A DNA stretch of 64,000 nt, taken from assembly GCF_009299795.1 (NCBI RefSeq), contig NZ_VIGP01000007.1, positions 62,001 to 126,000 on the forward strand, in the 5' to 3' direction. The position numbers and the translations under genes were made by a program. This DNA is from Brachybacterium subflavum (GTDB lineage: Bacteria > Actinomycetota > Actinomycetes > Actinomycetales > Dermabacteraceae). The notes beneath the pieces are model-generated. The model had not been told where the DNA came from. It worked only from the letters and a program-made list of their open reading frames with translations, and ran no database searches. Shown in pieces: positions 47,403 to 56,225 of the stretch. The number at the start of each line of letters is the position of its first letter. Position 1 is the stretch's first letter.

Positions 47403-48530
47403 TCACTCCCCCACGATGGCCGCGATCGCCTTCTCCCACGTCCGCACCTGCTGCTCGGCGCTGAGCTCGACCGCCGCAGCGTCGCTCGCGCGCTTCCAGG
47501 CGTCGACCGTCTCCGGTGTCAGGCCCGCGATCTCCGCGTGCATCGCCGCGTCGTCGGCCGCCGGGAGCACAGCGCCGAGGCCGTGCGCGCGCACGAGGCC
47601 CGCCATGTCCGGAGAAGGGCCGACGATCACGCCGGTCCGACCCTGCACGGCCTCGAAGAGCTTGTTGGGCAAGGAGTGCTCGAGGTTGAAGGTGGTGCTG
47701 GGGAAGACGACGAGGGAGACGTCGTACTCGGCGACCGTGTCCACGAGCTGCGCGAAGGGCACCGGATCGCGCAGCTCCACGCCGGGGATCTCCTCGGCGA
47801 GCTGCGCGAGGCGCTCGATGTACCCGGGCTCGCTGGGCATCAGCATGAGGTCGAGCGTCGCGCGGCCCTCGAGGCCCCGCATCGCCTCGATCATCGACTC
47901 GAGGTGGCGGTTCGCGCGGGCCACACCCGTGTGCAGCAGGCGGATCGGCTCCTGCGTCGGCCGCACCGGCAGGTCCCGGAGGGCGGAGGCGTTGGTGACG
48001 ACCTCGACCTCGATCCCGAAGCGCTGCGCGTACTCGCGGGCGAGACCGGGTGAGACCGTCGTCACCGAGGCGACGCGCGGCAGGCACGTGCGGCACAGCC
48101 AGCGCTGGTAGGGCGCGACGAACCAGCGCCAGCTGCGCTGGTGCTCCTTCTCGCGGGGCGCGTACTCGTGCAGGTCGGCGTGGACCCCGCGCCTCGGTGC
48201 GAGCCAGAGGGCGAGCGGCAGGGTGTTCGTGTCGTTGGCCAGGACCGCGTCCATCGTGCCCCGTCGGCCCTCGAGCAGGTCGTGGGCGGCGCGCACCGCG
48301 CTCATGTCCCAGTAGGCGCCGCGGAAGCGTCGCGTGAGCAGGTGCTGCTTGGAGTCGGGCCAGGCCCGCGTGTCCTCGGGGATCTCGACGTGGGCGACGT
48401 CGGGGTGCGGGCTCGGCCCGAAGCCGACGGTGGTGACGTCGCAGCGCGGTGCGAACAGGGCGATCTGCCGCTGCACGCGCGGGTCGCTCACCAGGCGCGA
48501 GAAGGAGAGGATCATGAGGCTCGGGCTCAT
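47403..48530 (-). CDS. Glycosyltransferase (GT-B, family 4 like)
   Basis: This 375-residue protein starts PSLMILSFSRLVSDPRVQRQ. It has VLANDTNTLPLALWLAPRRG and DLHEYAPREKEHQRSW in the acceptor half, then PIRLLHTGVARANRHLESMI and HSLPNKLFEAVQGRTGVIVG in the donor half. It resembles the protein encoded at 43763-45139 (same ANDTNTL and LPNKLFE blocks), suggesting gene duplication. The ATG at 48530 overlaps the ABC flippase stop by ATGA. It is the last gene of the minus-strand unit that starts with the sugar-modifying enzymes. Confidence 0.84.
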   Translation of the reverse strand: MSPSLMILSFSRLVSDPRVQRQIALFAPRCDVTTVGFGPSPHPDVAHVEIPEDTRAWPDSKQHLLTRRFRGAYWDMSAVRAAHDLLEGRRGTMDAVLANDTNTLPLALWLAPRRGVHADLHEYAPREKEHQRSWRWFVAPYQRWLCRTCLPRVASVTTVSPGLAREYAQRFGIEVEVVTNASALRDLPVRPTQEPIRLLHTGVARANRHLESMIEAMRGLEGRATLDLMLMPSEPGYIERLAQLAEEIPGVELRDPVPFAQLVDTVAEYDVSLVVFPSTTFNLEHSLPNKLFEAVQGRTGVIVGPSPDMAGLVRAHGLGAVLPAADDAAMHAEIAGLTPETVDAWKRASDAAAVELSAEQQVRTWEKAIAAIVGE

Positions 48531-50410
48531 CGGGCGCTCCCCTCCCGCGCGCTCGCGTCGCCGGCGCCGTCGTCGAGGCCGTCCTCGACGTCCCGGGCGA
48601 CCTTCTCCTGCACCCCGCCGCGCACGAGGCCGGCGAGCGCGGCCTGCTCGGCGAAGGCGGGGACGGCGCCCACGACCTCGTCGAATGTGCCCTGGGCGAG
48701 CACCTCGCCCTCCTGCATGTAGAAGACGACGTCGCAGTGCTGGATGGTGGCCAGGCGGTGGGCGATCGTGATCGTGGTGACCTCCTCGCCGAGGTCGCGG
48801 ATGCCCGCGGTGACGGCGGCCTCCGTGGACGTGTCCAGGGCGCTCGTGGCCTCGTCGAGCACGAGCACCTGGGGTCCTGCATACAGGCCGCGCGCGATGC
48901 CGAGGCGCTGTCGCTGCCCGCCGGAGAGCGTGGTGCCGCGCTCCCCCACGGTGCCGTGGATGCCGCCGGGCCGCTCCTCGATGGTCGCCAGAAGCTGTGC
49001 GCGGGAGAGGGCCTCGTGGACGCGGCCCTCGTCCACGTCCGCGGGATCCCAGGTCAGGGCAACGTTCTCGGCGACGCTCACATCGAACAGGGCGACCTCC
49101 TGGGGCACGTACCCGACCTGGGCGCGCCACTGGCGCATGACGGTCGTGATGTCCTGCCCTCCCACGAGGATCCGACCGCCGGTGGGGGTGATCAGTCCCA
49201 GCAGCAGGTCGACCATCGTGGACTTGCCGGCCCCCGAGGTGCCGACGAAGGCGGCCGAGGAGCCGGCGGGGATCCGCAGGGACACGCCGCACACGGCGGG
49301 CTCCTCGCGGCTGGGGTACACGAAGCTGACGTCCTCGAGGACGATGTCGCGGTGGCCGGGCGCGAGCTGCGCGGAGTCCGGCCGCTCCGTGCGGGAGACG
49401 TTCTCCCGCGCCTGCTCGATGTCATCGATGATGTAGTCGGAGAACGCCGCGTTGGTGAGGATCCGGTTCTGCGTGGACTGGAAGCGCGTCAGCGAGGGCA
49501 CCAGGCGGAAGCCCGCGACGCCGAACAGGGCGACCGAGGACAGCGCGCCCGTCGGCCCGCCGGAGAGGTAGCCGACGCCGCCGACGACGACGAAGCCGCC
49601 CACCAGCCCGGCCTCGAGCACGAAGCGCGGCATCTGGTTGTAGTACTGGGCGAAGGCGCGGGTCTCGGAGGCCAGGTCACGGCGGTCGGCGACGATGCCT
49701 TCGACCTCCTTCTCGTTGCCCTTGAGGGTGATCTCCTTGAGCGCGGAGAGCACCTCGCCGAGCAGGCGGACCACGCGGATCGAGTTGTCGCGGTTCACGG
49801 CGCCGTTCCTCACGGCGAGCGGCGAGATCACGCGCGACATGACGAGGGCGACGAGCCCCAGGTAGATCGTGGTCGCGAGCGCGAGCTTCCAGTCCATGAC
49901 GAACAGGCCCACCGTGATCACGGAGATCGTCGCGAACTCGCTGACCACGGTCATCGAGGGCATGAGGACGTTCGCGACGACGGCCGCGACGCCCGAGTCG
50001 ACCATGCGGATGATCTCCTGGCTCGAGCGGGAGGTGCGGTCCACCCACGGGGAGGCCATGTAGGAGCGGAAGAGCATCTGGCCGATGGCGACCTCGTGCT
50101 TGGCGAAGCGCTTGGTGGCCTCGCGGATCGTCAGCAGGTTCAGGACGCTCTTGATGATCGTGAGCACGACGAACACGGCGACCAGCCAGACGACCTGCCC
50201 GAAGCCCTCGAAGCGCCAGCCGACCACGGGGATGACCACGACCTCCTTGCCGCCCAGGAGGGCCTGGAGGGCGATGGCCATGGCGCCGAGGGCGACGACG
50301 TCGAGCAGCGCGAGCAGGCTCATGATGATCGCGAAGGTCGACAGGAACCTCCGGGACTCGCGCGGGAGCACGGACAGCGTGCGCAGCACGGTCTGGACGG
50401 TGCGCTTCAC
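48527..50410 (-). CDS. PglK/MsbA-like ABC exporter, probable lipid-linked glycan flippase
   Basis: This 627-residue half-transporter has six membrane helices (about 25-325) fused to an ATPase domain. Walker A GTSGAGKS is at 390-397, the Q-loop lies in VGYVPQEVALFD, the signature LSGGQ is at 495-499, Walker B VLVLDE at 515-520, and the H-loop in IAHRLATIQ. The C-terminal 50 residues are acidic and Gly-rich. Its position within glycosyltransferase and nucleotide-sugar genes suggests it flips the lipid-linked saccharide for this locus, like PglK; no Wzx is seen. Such ATPases can also move lipids, so the substrate is inferred. It overlaps the downstream glycosyltransferase gene by ATGA. Confidence 0.9.
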   Translation of the reverse strand: MKRTVQTVLRTLSVLPRESRRFLSTFAIIMSLLALLDVVALGAMAIALQALLGGKEVVVIPVVGWRFEGFGQVVWLVAVFVVLTIIKSVLNLLTIREATKRFAKHEVAIGQMLFRSYMASPWVDRTSRSSQEIIRMVDSGVAAVVANVLMPSMTVVSEFATISVITVGLFVMDWKLALATTIYLGLVALVMSRVISPLAVRNGAVNRDNSIRVVRLLGEVLSALKEITLKGNEKEVEGIVADRRDLASETRAFAQYYNQMPRFVLEAGLVGGFVVVGGVGYLSGGPTGALSSVALFGVAGFRLVPSLTRFQSTQNRILTNAAFSDYIIDDIEQARENVSRTERPDSAQLAPGHRDIVLEDVSFVYPSREEPAVCGVSLRIPAGSSAAFVGTSGAGKSTMVDLLLGLITPTGGRILVGGQDITTVMRQWRAQVGYVPQEVALFDVSVAENVALTWDPADVDEGRVHEALSRAQLLATIEERPGGIHGTVGERGTTLSGGQRQRLGIARGLYAGPQVLVLDEATSALDTSTEAAVTAGIRDLGEEVTTITIAHRLATIQHCDVVFYMQEGEVLAQGTFDEVVGAVPAFAEQAALAGLVRGGVQEKVARDVEDGLDDGAGDASAREGSAR

Positions 50411-50501
50411 AGGGGCCTTCCTTCGCGGGGGACGGGCGGGCGGACCGCGCCGGGTGCGCTCACGCTACCGTGCGGGCACCGTGAGAATGCTGCGCCGGGC
50501 G

Positions 50502-52502
50502 TCAGCACAGGGGCTCGATCTCGTAGAGGGCGTAGGGCCCCTCGCGGTCCACGAGGCGCAGCTTGGAGCGCGGGATCTTCGCGAGGCCCTCCCACAGCAC
50601 GGACTGCTCGGGGGCGATCTCCTCGCCGGACTCCGCGGAGGTGTCGACATAGAGGTGGGTGGGGCCGACCTTGTGCACAGAGGTGCACACCTTCGGATCG
50701 CGGTCGGCCTTGTAGGCGTAGCGGGCGACGCGGCGCGAGTCCAGCGACTGCGGCTCGGCGAGGGTGGGGAACACGGTCTCGACGCCGCCCATCGACCAGT
50801 ACAGGCCCTCGCCGTCGCGCGGGTTGCCGATCACCACGGCGTCCTCGGGCAGCGCGGCGGCCGTGCGCTCGATGAAGTCGCGCTCCTCGGGTGTCGCGTA
50901 GGAGGCGATCTGGACGCCGTAGTCGGTGTAGGCGAGGGAGCCGGCGAAGGGCAGGCGCCCGGGCAGCACGGCCGCCACGAGGGCGACGAGCGCGAGGACC
51001 GCGAGGGCCGACGTCCCGCGCGGGGACCGACGGCCCTCCCCCGCGGCGTCCGTGTCCCGCGTCCACAGCGCGTCGACCCCGATGCCCGCGAGGGCGACGA
51101 GGGCGCACATGAGCAGCGGGGCGATGCGCTCGCGCGCTCCGTACCAGGGATTGACCCACGTGCGCGCCCAGATGGAGTCGAGGTTCGTGAGGATGCTCAG
51201 GCCGAGCGCGAGGGCCAGCAGCACGATGACCGTGGCGCCCAGACGTCGGCGTTCGCGCACCGCCTGCATCGCGCCGAGCAGCGCCAGGGCCCACACGGCG
51301 AGGATCGGCCATTGGAGGCTGCCGAGCGCGGAGACGCGGGGCCGGTCGGTGACCAGGGAGGCGAGGAATGCCGTCCACGGCCACGGGCGGGCGGTGGTGA
51401 GGTCCATCGAGGCGAGCAGCAGGTGCGAGGTGATCCCGTAGGCCAGGAGCACGATCGCGATCGCCGCGAGCTCGAGGATCCCGCGGCGACGGGTGCGGGC
51501 GCGCGCCGCGTCGAGGACGCCCTGGGCGAGGATCCCCGCGAGGAGGGCGACGGCGAGCGAGAAGAGCGTCGAGGGATGGGCCGCGACCGCCCCGACGAGG
51601 AGCAGGGCGCAGGGCCAGAGCTCGGCGGCGCGGCGCTCACCGCTGCGCACGGCGCGGTGGATCGCCCAGAGGGCGCCGAGTGCGGGCGGCAGGCACAGCG
51701 ACCCCAGGGCCGAGGGCCACAGTCCCATCACCAGAATCGTCACCGGCAGGGACAGGAACATCGGGGCGCACAGCGCGGCCAGCAGCGGCAGCGCCCGGAC
51801 CTCGCGCAGCGTGCCCCTGCCGCCCTGGAGCAGCGCGACCATGGCGCCGAGGGCCCCCGGGATCGCGGCGACCATCGCGAGGGCCATGGCGTTGGCTGCG
51901 GTGATCGCGTCGCCGGGGAGCAGGGCGGCCAGCACGTCCCAGCCGGCGGGATAGAACGTGGTCTCGTGGTAGATGCCCTGCAGGGCGGTGAACAGGAAGG
52001 CGTCGCGGTCCGCGCGCACGAAGGCGATCGCGGCGATGTGGAAGGACGCGTCGTAGCTGCCGTTGAGGGTGTCGATGCCGCCCATGTGGCGGGCGGCGGA
52101 GCCGGCCATCAGCAGGCCCAGGGCGAGGGAGACCGCTCCCGGGGCGAGGGCGAGGACCAGCGTCCGCGGGCGCCGGCGCCGGCGCCGGCACGACGGTTCG
52201 GCGCCTCCCTCGTCGGCCCCTCGGTCACGCCCCCGCGCCCGCGCCCGCCCGATGATCAGCAGGCGCGCACCGAGCACGAGGACGAGCACCACGAGCAGCT
52301 GCACGCCGGCGGTGCCCGGCGTCCACGGGAGGCCGAGCAGGTGGTCGAGGGCGCCGAGGACCACCGCGAGCAGCACGGTGATCGCGGGGGCGGCTCCCCA
52401 GCGCCACCCGATGCGGGCCCCGCCCGCGATGAGCAGCAGCGCGCCGGGGGCGCACAGCAGCGCCCACGCCCCCACCACGGGGACGAGCCAGCCCCAGGTC
52501 AT
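50502..52502 (-). CDS. DUF6541 polytopic membrane protein
   Basis: This 666-residue membrane protein has about 12-14 helices and a soluble C-terminal part of 130 residues (PEERDFIERTAAALPEDAV and on). An Arg-rich loop (SCRRRRRRPRTL) follows the third helix, encoded by a CGCCGG hexamer repeat at 52171-52188. The external loop ARHMGGIDTLNGSYDASFHI corresponds to the first loop of the other DUF6541 protein. I infer a membrane GT-C-like transferase or polymerase for lipid-linked sugars. It overlaps the upstream glycosyltransferase gene by ATGA and is 91 nt before the flippase gene. Confidence 0.77.
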   Translation of the reverse strand: MTWGWLVPVVGAWALLCAPGALLLIAGGARIGWRWGAAPAITVLLAVVLGALDHLLGLPWTPGTAGVQLLVVLVLVLGARLLIIGRARARGRDRGADEGGAEPSCRRRRRRPRTLVLALAPGAVSLALGLLMAGSAARHMGGIDTLNGSYDASFHIAAIAFVRADRDAFLFTALQGIYHETTFYPAGWDVLAALLPGDAITAANAMALAMVAAIPGALGAMVALLQGGRGTLREVRALPLLAALCAPMFLSLPVTILVMGLWPSALGSLCLPPALGALWAIHRAVRSGERRAAELWPCALLLVGAVAAHPSTLFSLAVALLAGILAQGVLDAARARTRRRGILELAAIAIVLLAYGITSHLLLASMDLTTARPWPWTAFLASLVTDRPRVSALGSLQWPILAVWALALLGAMQAVRERRRLGATVIVLLALALGLSILTNLDSIWARTWVNPWYGARERIAPLLMCALVALAGIGVDALWTRDTDAAGEGRRSPRGTSALAVLALVALVAAVLPGRLPFAGSLAYTDYGVQIASYATPEERDFIERTAAALPEDAVVIGNPRDGEGLYWSMGGVETVFPTLAEPQSLDSRRVARYAYKADRDPKVCTSVHKVGPTHLYVDTSAESGEEIAPEQSVLWEGLAKIPRSKLRLVDREGPYALYEIEPLC
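52171..52188. repeat. CGCCGG hexamer tandem repeat (3 copies)
   Basis: Three exact copies of CGCCGG lie within the DUF6541 gene and encode part of its Arg-rich cytoplasmic loop on the minus strand. Changes in copy number would add or remove two residues without breaking the frame. Confidence 0.85.
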
Positions 52503-54079
52503 CGGGGCGTCGATCCGGTCGGCTCCTCGCCGGCCGGCGGCTCCTGCGGGGAGAGCGCCTGGGCATACCGGCGGGTCACGGTCGCGGCGGTCCGGCGCTC
52601 GACGACCCACGCCCGCGCCTCGGCGGAGACGTCGGCGAGAGCGCCCTCGCGCTCGATGCGCAGCACGCGATCCACGGCCTCCTCGAGGTCCTCGACCACC
52701 CAGCGGTCGGGATAGATCACCCCGGCGCCGCCGAAGGGGCGGGCGTCGGGCCAGTTCCTGATGAGCGGGACGCAGCCGGCGGCGATGCCCTCCATGACGG
52801 CCTCGTGGACGCCCTCGTGCAGCGAGGAGGAGATGATCCAGCCGGCCATCGCGAGCAGATCGGGCACGTCCGAGCGGGCGCCCAGCACCTGCACGGCGCC
52901 CGTGGGGAACTGCGCGATCCGTCGGCGCACGCTCGCCTGGAACGCGGTGTCCTGCGCGGGGTCCTCGGGCAGCCCGGGACCGATCAGCTGCAGGCGATGG
53001 CGCGGGTCCTCGGCGCGCACGCGCTCCAGCAGGTCCAGGGTGAACAGCACGTCCTTGACAGGACGCAGCCATCCCACCTGGGCGAGCAGATGCGGGTCCC
53101 GGTCCCCGCGCGGCTCCGGGCCCAGTCCGTAGGCGAGGAAGTTGTCGACGCCGATGATCTCGCCTGCGCGCTCGAGGTTCGGCGTGAGGTGCTGGATGAG
53201 GGTGCGCACGTGCGGGGAGACGAACAGCACCCGGTCGACGACGTCGAAGACCGTCAGCAGCGGGAAGGGCGTGTAGGCCTCGAAGCGGTGGATGCGCGCG
53301 GCGGTGAGGCGCGGCATGTCCGCGAGCAGGGAGACCCAGGTGAGCACGTGGTGGCCCCATTCCACGAGCACCACGTCGGCCCAGTCGAACGGCTCGGCCA
53401 GGGCCGCGGGCGTGGGCAGGCGCCGGCCCGTGCGGGCGAGCTCCATGCGTGCGCGCAGCACGCGCTCACGGGTGGGCCGCTCGGCGGGCGGGAGGTCGTC
53501 GACCTCGAAGCGCCGCACCTCGAAGCCGTCCTCCTCGAGGGCGTCGATGACGGGGTTCACGAAGGTCCAGTTGCGCTGGGCGATCACGAGCAGGCGCACG
53601 GGGGCGGTCTCCTCCGCACCGTGCGCTCCCCGCGAGGCCGCGAGGTCCCGGGGGTCGGGGCGGGAGGGCCCCTCGTCGTGCGCGGGCGGGGAGAGCAGGA
53701 GGCGACCCACCGCGCTGGGCCGCACGGGTGCGAGGAACCGCTGCGGATCGGTGATCAGCGGCGAGTCCGCGAGGCCGTAGTGGAGGGAGGCGTGGTAGGC
53801 CACGCGCAGGGCCTTGTCGAACCACTCGACGGCGCCGTCGTCGTCGCCGCGCGCGAGCAGCGCGTCGGCCCTCCGCAGCTGGGCGAGCATCTCCTCGCGC
53901 CAGGCGTCGGGGACCTCACCGCGGTCCATGCGCCGGGTCAGGCGCAGGTAGCGCGCCCGCGCGCCGACGCCGCCGGGGAGCACCGAGGCGGCCCGGATGC
54001 CCGCGCCCAGGGCGCGGCGCCGCAGCCTCGCGAGGCCGGACTGCAGCGTCGTCGGGGACGCCGTGCGCTGAGCGCTCAT
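52499..54079 (-). CDS. Glycosyltransferase with extra helical N-terminal region
   Basis: This 526-residue protein has a GT-B donor domain near the C-terminus. It shows LLAQVGWLRPVKDVLFTLDLL, RLQLIGPGLPEDP and AGWIISSSLHEGVHEAVMEGIAAGCVP in segments, including the GT4 Glu. The N-terminal 170 residues are unusual: a basic start, then a TPR-like helical pair (LRRADALLARGDDDGAVEWF) and a linker. The acceptor half begins at VRLLVIAQRNWTFVNPVIDAL. The start ATG at 54079 is 14 nt after the oxidoreductase stop. It may add the diacetamido uronic acid whose enzymes are encoded just upstream, as inference. Confidence 0.82.
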   Translation of the reverse strand: MSAQRTASPTTLQSGLARLRRRALGAGIRAASVLPGGVGARARYLRLTRRMDRGEVPDAWREEMLAQLRRADALLARGDDDGAVEWFDKALRVAYHASLHYGLADSPLITDPQRFLAPVRPSAVGRLLLSPPAHDEGPSRPDPRDLAASRGAHGAEETAPVRLLVIAQRNWTFVNPVIDALEEDGFEVRRFEVDDLPPAERPTRERVLRARMELARTGRRLPTPAALAEPFDWADVVLVEWGHHVLTWVSLLADMPRLTAARIHRFEAYTPFPLLTVFDVVDRVLFVSPHVRTLIQHLTPNLERAGEIIGVDNFLAYGLGPEPRGDRDPHLLAQVGWLRPVKDVLFTLDLLERVRAEDPRHRLQLIGPGLPEDPAQDTAFQASVRRRIAQFPTGAVQVLGARSDVPDLLAMAGWIISSSLHEGVHEAVMEGIAAGCVPLIRNWPDARPFGGAGVIYPDRWVVEDLEEAVDRVLRIEREGALADVSAEARAWVVERRTAATVTRRYAQALSPQEPPAGEEPTGSTPR

Positions 54080-54093
54080 GCCCTCCCCCGCTC

Positions 54094-55113
54094 TCACGGG
54101 GCGACGTCGTCGGGGCGGACGATCCGGCCCTCGCGGGCCGAGCGCAGCACGGCCTCGACGGCGCGCACGGTCTGCAGGCCCTCGCGCATGGTGACGATGT
54201 TCGAGGGGTCGCCGGCGACGGCGTCGCGGAAGGCCTCGTGCTCGGTGCGCAGCGGCTCGGTGCGGCGCAGGGAGTAGCGGACCATATCGCCCTCGCTGAC
54301 CCCGCGGAAGGAGGCCATGGAGTCCCAGAGGTTCGTGGCGCTCTCGCCGTTGGCGTGGAAGGTGAGGTCGGCGTTGACGGTGTCCGCGACCAGGGCCCCG
54401 TTCTCGCCGGTCACCACGGTCACGCGCTCCTTGAAGGGGGAGAGCCAGTTGACCAGGTGGCTGGTGATGGTGCCGCTGGCGAGCTGACCGGAGACCGAGA
54501 CCATGTCCTCGTCCTCGCGGCCGGAGCGGCGCGTGGAGAACGCTGCGACCTGCGCGAAATCGCTGCCGGCGACCCAGGCGGTGAGGTCGAGGTCGTGCGT
54601 GGCGAGGTCCTTCACGACGCCCACGTCGGAGATGCGGGCGGGGAAGCCGCCCTGGCGGCGGGTGGAGATCTGGAAGATCTCCCCGAGCTGGCCGTCGGCC
54701 AGGCGCCGGCGCATCTCCTGCAGGGCCGGGTTGAAGCGCTCGATGTAGCCGACGGCTCCGACGAGGCCCGCCTGCTCGTAGGCGGCGGCGATCTCCTCGG
54801 CCTCGGCGACGTCGAAGGCCAGCGGCTTCTCGACGAGGCAGTGCACGCCCGCCTCGGCGAAGGTGAGGGCCACGTCGCGGTGGAACTGGGTGGGCACGGC
54901 GATGACGGCGTAGTCGATGCCCGCGTCGACCAGGGCGCGCGCGTCGGGCAGCACGTCGTAGCCGGGGGCCGCGCCGTGCGGGTCGCCCTGCGGATCGGCG
55001 ACGGCGACGAGCTCGACGCCCTCGAGGGCGCGCAGGTTGCGGGCGTGGTGGCGTCCCATCATGCCCAGGCCGATGAGCCCGGCGCGCAGGGGCCGACGAT
55101 TCTCCGTGCTCAT
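54094..55113 (-). CDS. Gfo/Idh/MocA oxidoreductase (WbpB/WlbA-like)
   Basis: This 339-residue NAD(P)-dependent enzyme has the Rossmann start GLIGLGMMGRHHARNL, the catalytic Lys in LVEKPLAFDVAEAEE, and the downstream LATHDLDLTAWVAG with the conserved His/Asp. In the WbpB/WlbA branch such enzymes oxidise C3 of UDP-GlcNAcA so an aminotransferase can act. The next two genes upstream are a DegT aminotransferase and a WbpD-like acetyltransferase, in the order of that pathway. That context supports the assignment. It overlaps the aminotransferase gene by ATGA. Confidence 0.88.
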   Translation of the reverse strand: MSTENRRPLRAGLIGLGMMGRHHARNLRALEGVELVAVADPQGDPHGAAPGYDVLPDARALVDAGIDYAVIAVPTQFHRDVALTFAEAGVHCLVEKPLAFDVAEAEEIAAAYEQAGLVGAVGYIERFNPALQEMRRRLADGQLGEIFQISTRRQGGFPARISDVGVVKDLATHDLDLTAWVAGSDFAQVAAFSTRRSGREDEDMVSVSGQLASGTITSHLVNWLSPFKERVTVVTGENGALVADTVNADLTFHANGESATNLWDSMASFRGVSEGDMVRYSLRRTEPLRTEHEAFRDAVAGDPSNIVTMREGLQTVRAVEAVLRSAREGRIVRPDDVAP

Positions 55114-56225
55114 GCGGCACCCCCGGCGGCGACGGCGGCGACCGCGGCGACGATGCGCTCGAGGTCGTTCTCGGTGAGGCTCGGGTGGACGGGCAGGGAC
55201 AGCACCTCGCGGGCGGCCCGCTCGGTGACCGGGAGGTCGAGGTCGAGGCCGAAGGAGGGCAGGCGGTGCACGGGCGTCGGGTAGTAGACGCCGCAGCCCA
55301 CCCGGTGCTCCTCGCGCAGGGCGGTCGCGAAGGCGTCGCGCTCGGCGGCGCTCGCGCCCTCGAGGCGGATCGTGTACTGGTGGTAGACGTGCTCGGCACC
55401 CTCGCGCACGACGGGCGCGACGACCCCGGCGACGCCCGCGAGACCCTCGTCGAGGGCGGCGGCGTTCGCCCGGCGCTGCGCGGTCCACCCGGCGAGCCTG
55501 GTGAGTTGGACACGGCCGATGGCCGCGTGAAGGTCGGTCATGCGGTTGTTGAAGCCGGCGACCTCGTTGGCGTACTGGACCTCCATGCCCTGGTTGCGCA
55601 GCAGGCGCACGGCACGGGCGAGCTCCTCGTCCTCGCAGGCGACCATGCCGCCCTCGCCGCTGGTCATGTTCTTCGTGGGGTACAGGGAGAACATGCCGAA
55701 GCGGCCGAAGGTGCCGACCTGTCCGCCCTTCCAGGTGGCGCCGTGCGCCTGGGCCGCGTCCTCGGCGACCCAGAGGCCGTGGCGGCCGGCGATCTCGACG
55801 ATCGTGTCGATCTCGGCGGGGTGGCCGTAGAGGTGCACGGGCTGGATGCCCACGGTGCGCTCGGTGATCGCGCCCTCGATCGCGGAGGGGTCGATGCAGA
55901 AGGTGTCCAGGTCGATGTCGACGAAGACGGGGGTCGCGCCGGTCACGGCGACGGAGTTCGCGGTCGCGGCGAAGGTGAAGGAGGGCACGATGACCTCGTC
56001 GCCCGGGCCGAGGCCCAGGGCGAGCATGCCCAGATGCTGCCCGGAGGTGCCGGAGTTCACGGCGACCGTGGGGCGGGAAGCGGCGAGCTCGGCGGCGAAC
56101 TCCTCCTCGAAGGCCGCCACCTCGGGCCCCTGCGCGACCATGCCGCTCTTCAGCACCCGGTCCACGGCCTCGCGCTCCTCGTCCCCGATGAGGGGGCGGG
56201 CGGCGGGGATCATCTGCTCGCTCAT
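55110..56225 (-). CDS. DegT/DnrJ/EryC1/StrS sugar aminotransferase (WbpE-like)
   Basis: This 371-residue PLP enzyme transfers an amino group to a keto sugar nucleotide. It has VNSGTSGQHLGMLAL and VPSFTFAATANSV, the cofactor Asp in VAEDAAQAHGATW, the Schiff-base Lys in LYPTKNMTSGEGGMV, and LLRNQGMEVQY with FNNRMTDLHAAIG. In WbpE the product is the 3-amino form of UDP-GlcNAcA. The two flanking genes supply the 3-keto substrate and the N-acetylation, so this specificity is well supported though inferred. The ATG at 56225 overlaps the acetyltransferase stop. Confidence 0.93.
   Translation of the reverse strand: MSEQMIPAARPLIGDEEREAVDRVLKSGMVAQGPEVAAFEEEFAAELAASRPTVAVNSGTSGQHLGMLALGLGPGDEVIVPSFTFAATANSVAVTGATPVFVDIDLDTFCIDPSAIEGAITERTVGIQPVHLYGHPAEIDTIVEIAGRHGLWVAEDAAQAHGATWKGGQVGTFGRFGMFSLYPTKNMTSGEGGMVACEDEELARAVRLLRNQGMEVQYANEVAGFNNRMTDLHAAIGRVQLTRLAGWTAQRRANAAALDEGLAGVAGVVAPVVREGAEHVYHQYTIRLEGASAAERDAFATALREEHRVGCGVYYPTPVHRLPSFGLDLDLPVTERAAREVLSLPVHPSLTENDLERIVAAVAAVAAGGAA

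Noticed and set aside
52165-52200. GC hexamer run as a possible origin or recombination site
   Set aside because: It lies inside a coding region and simply encodes an Arg-rich loop.
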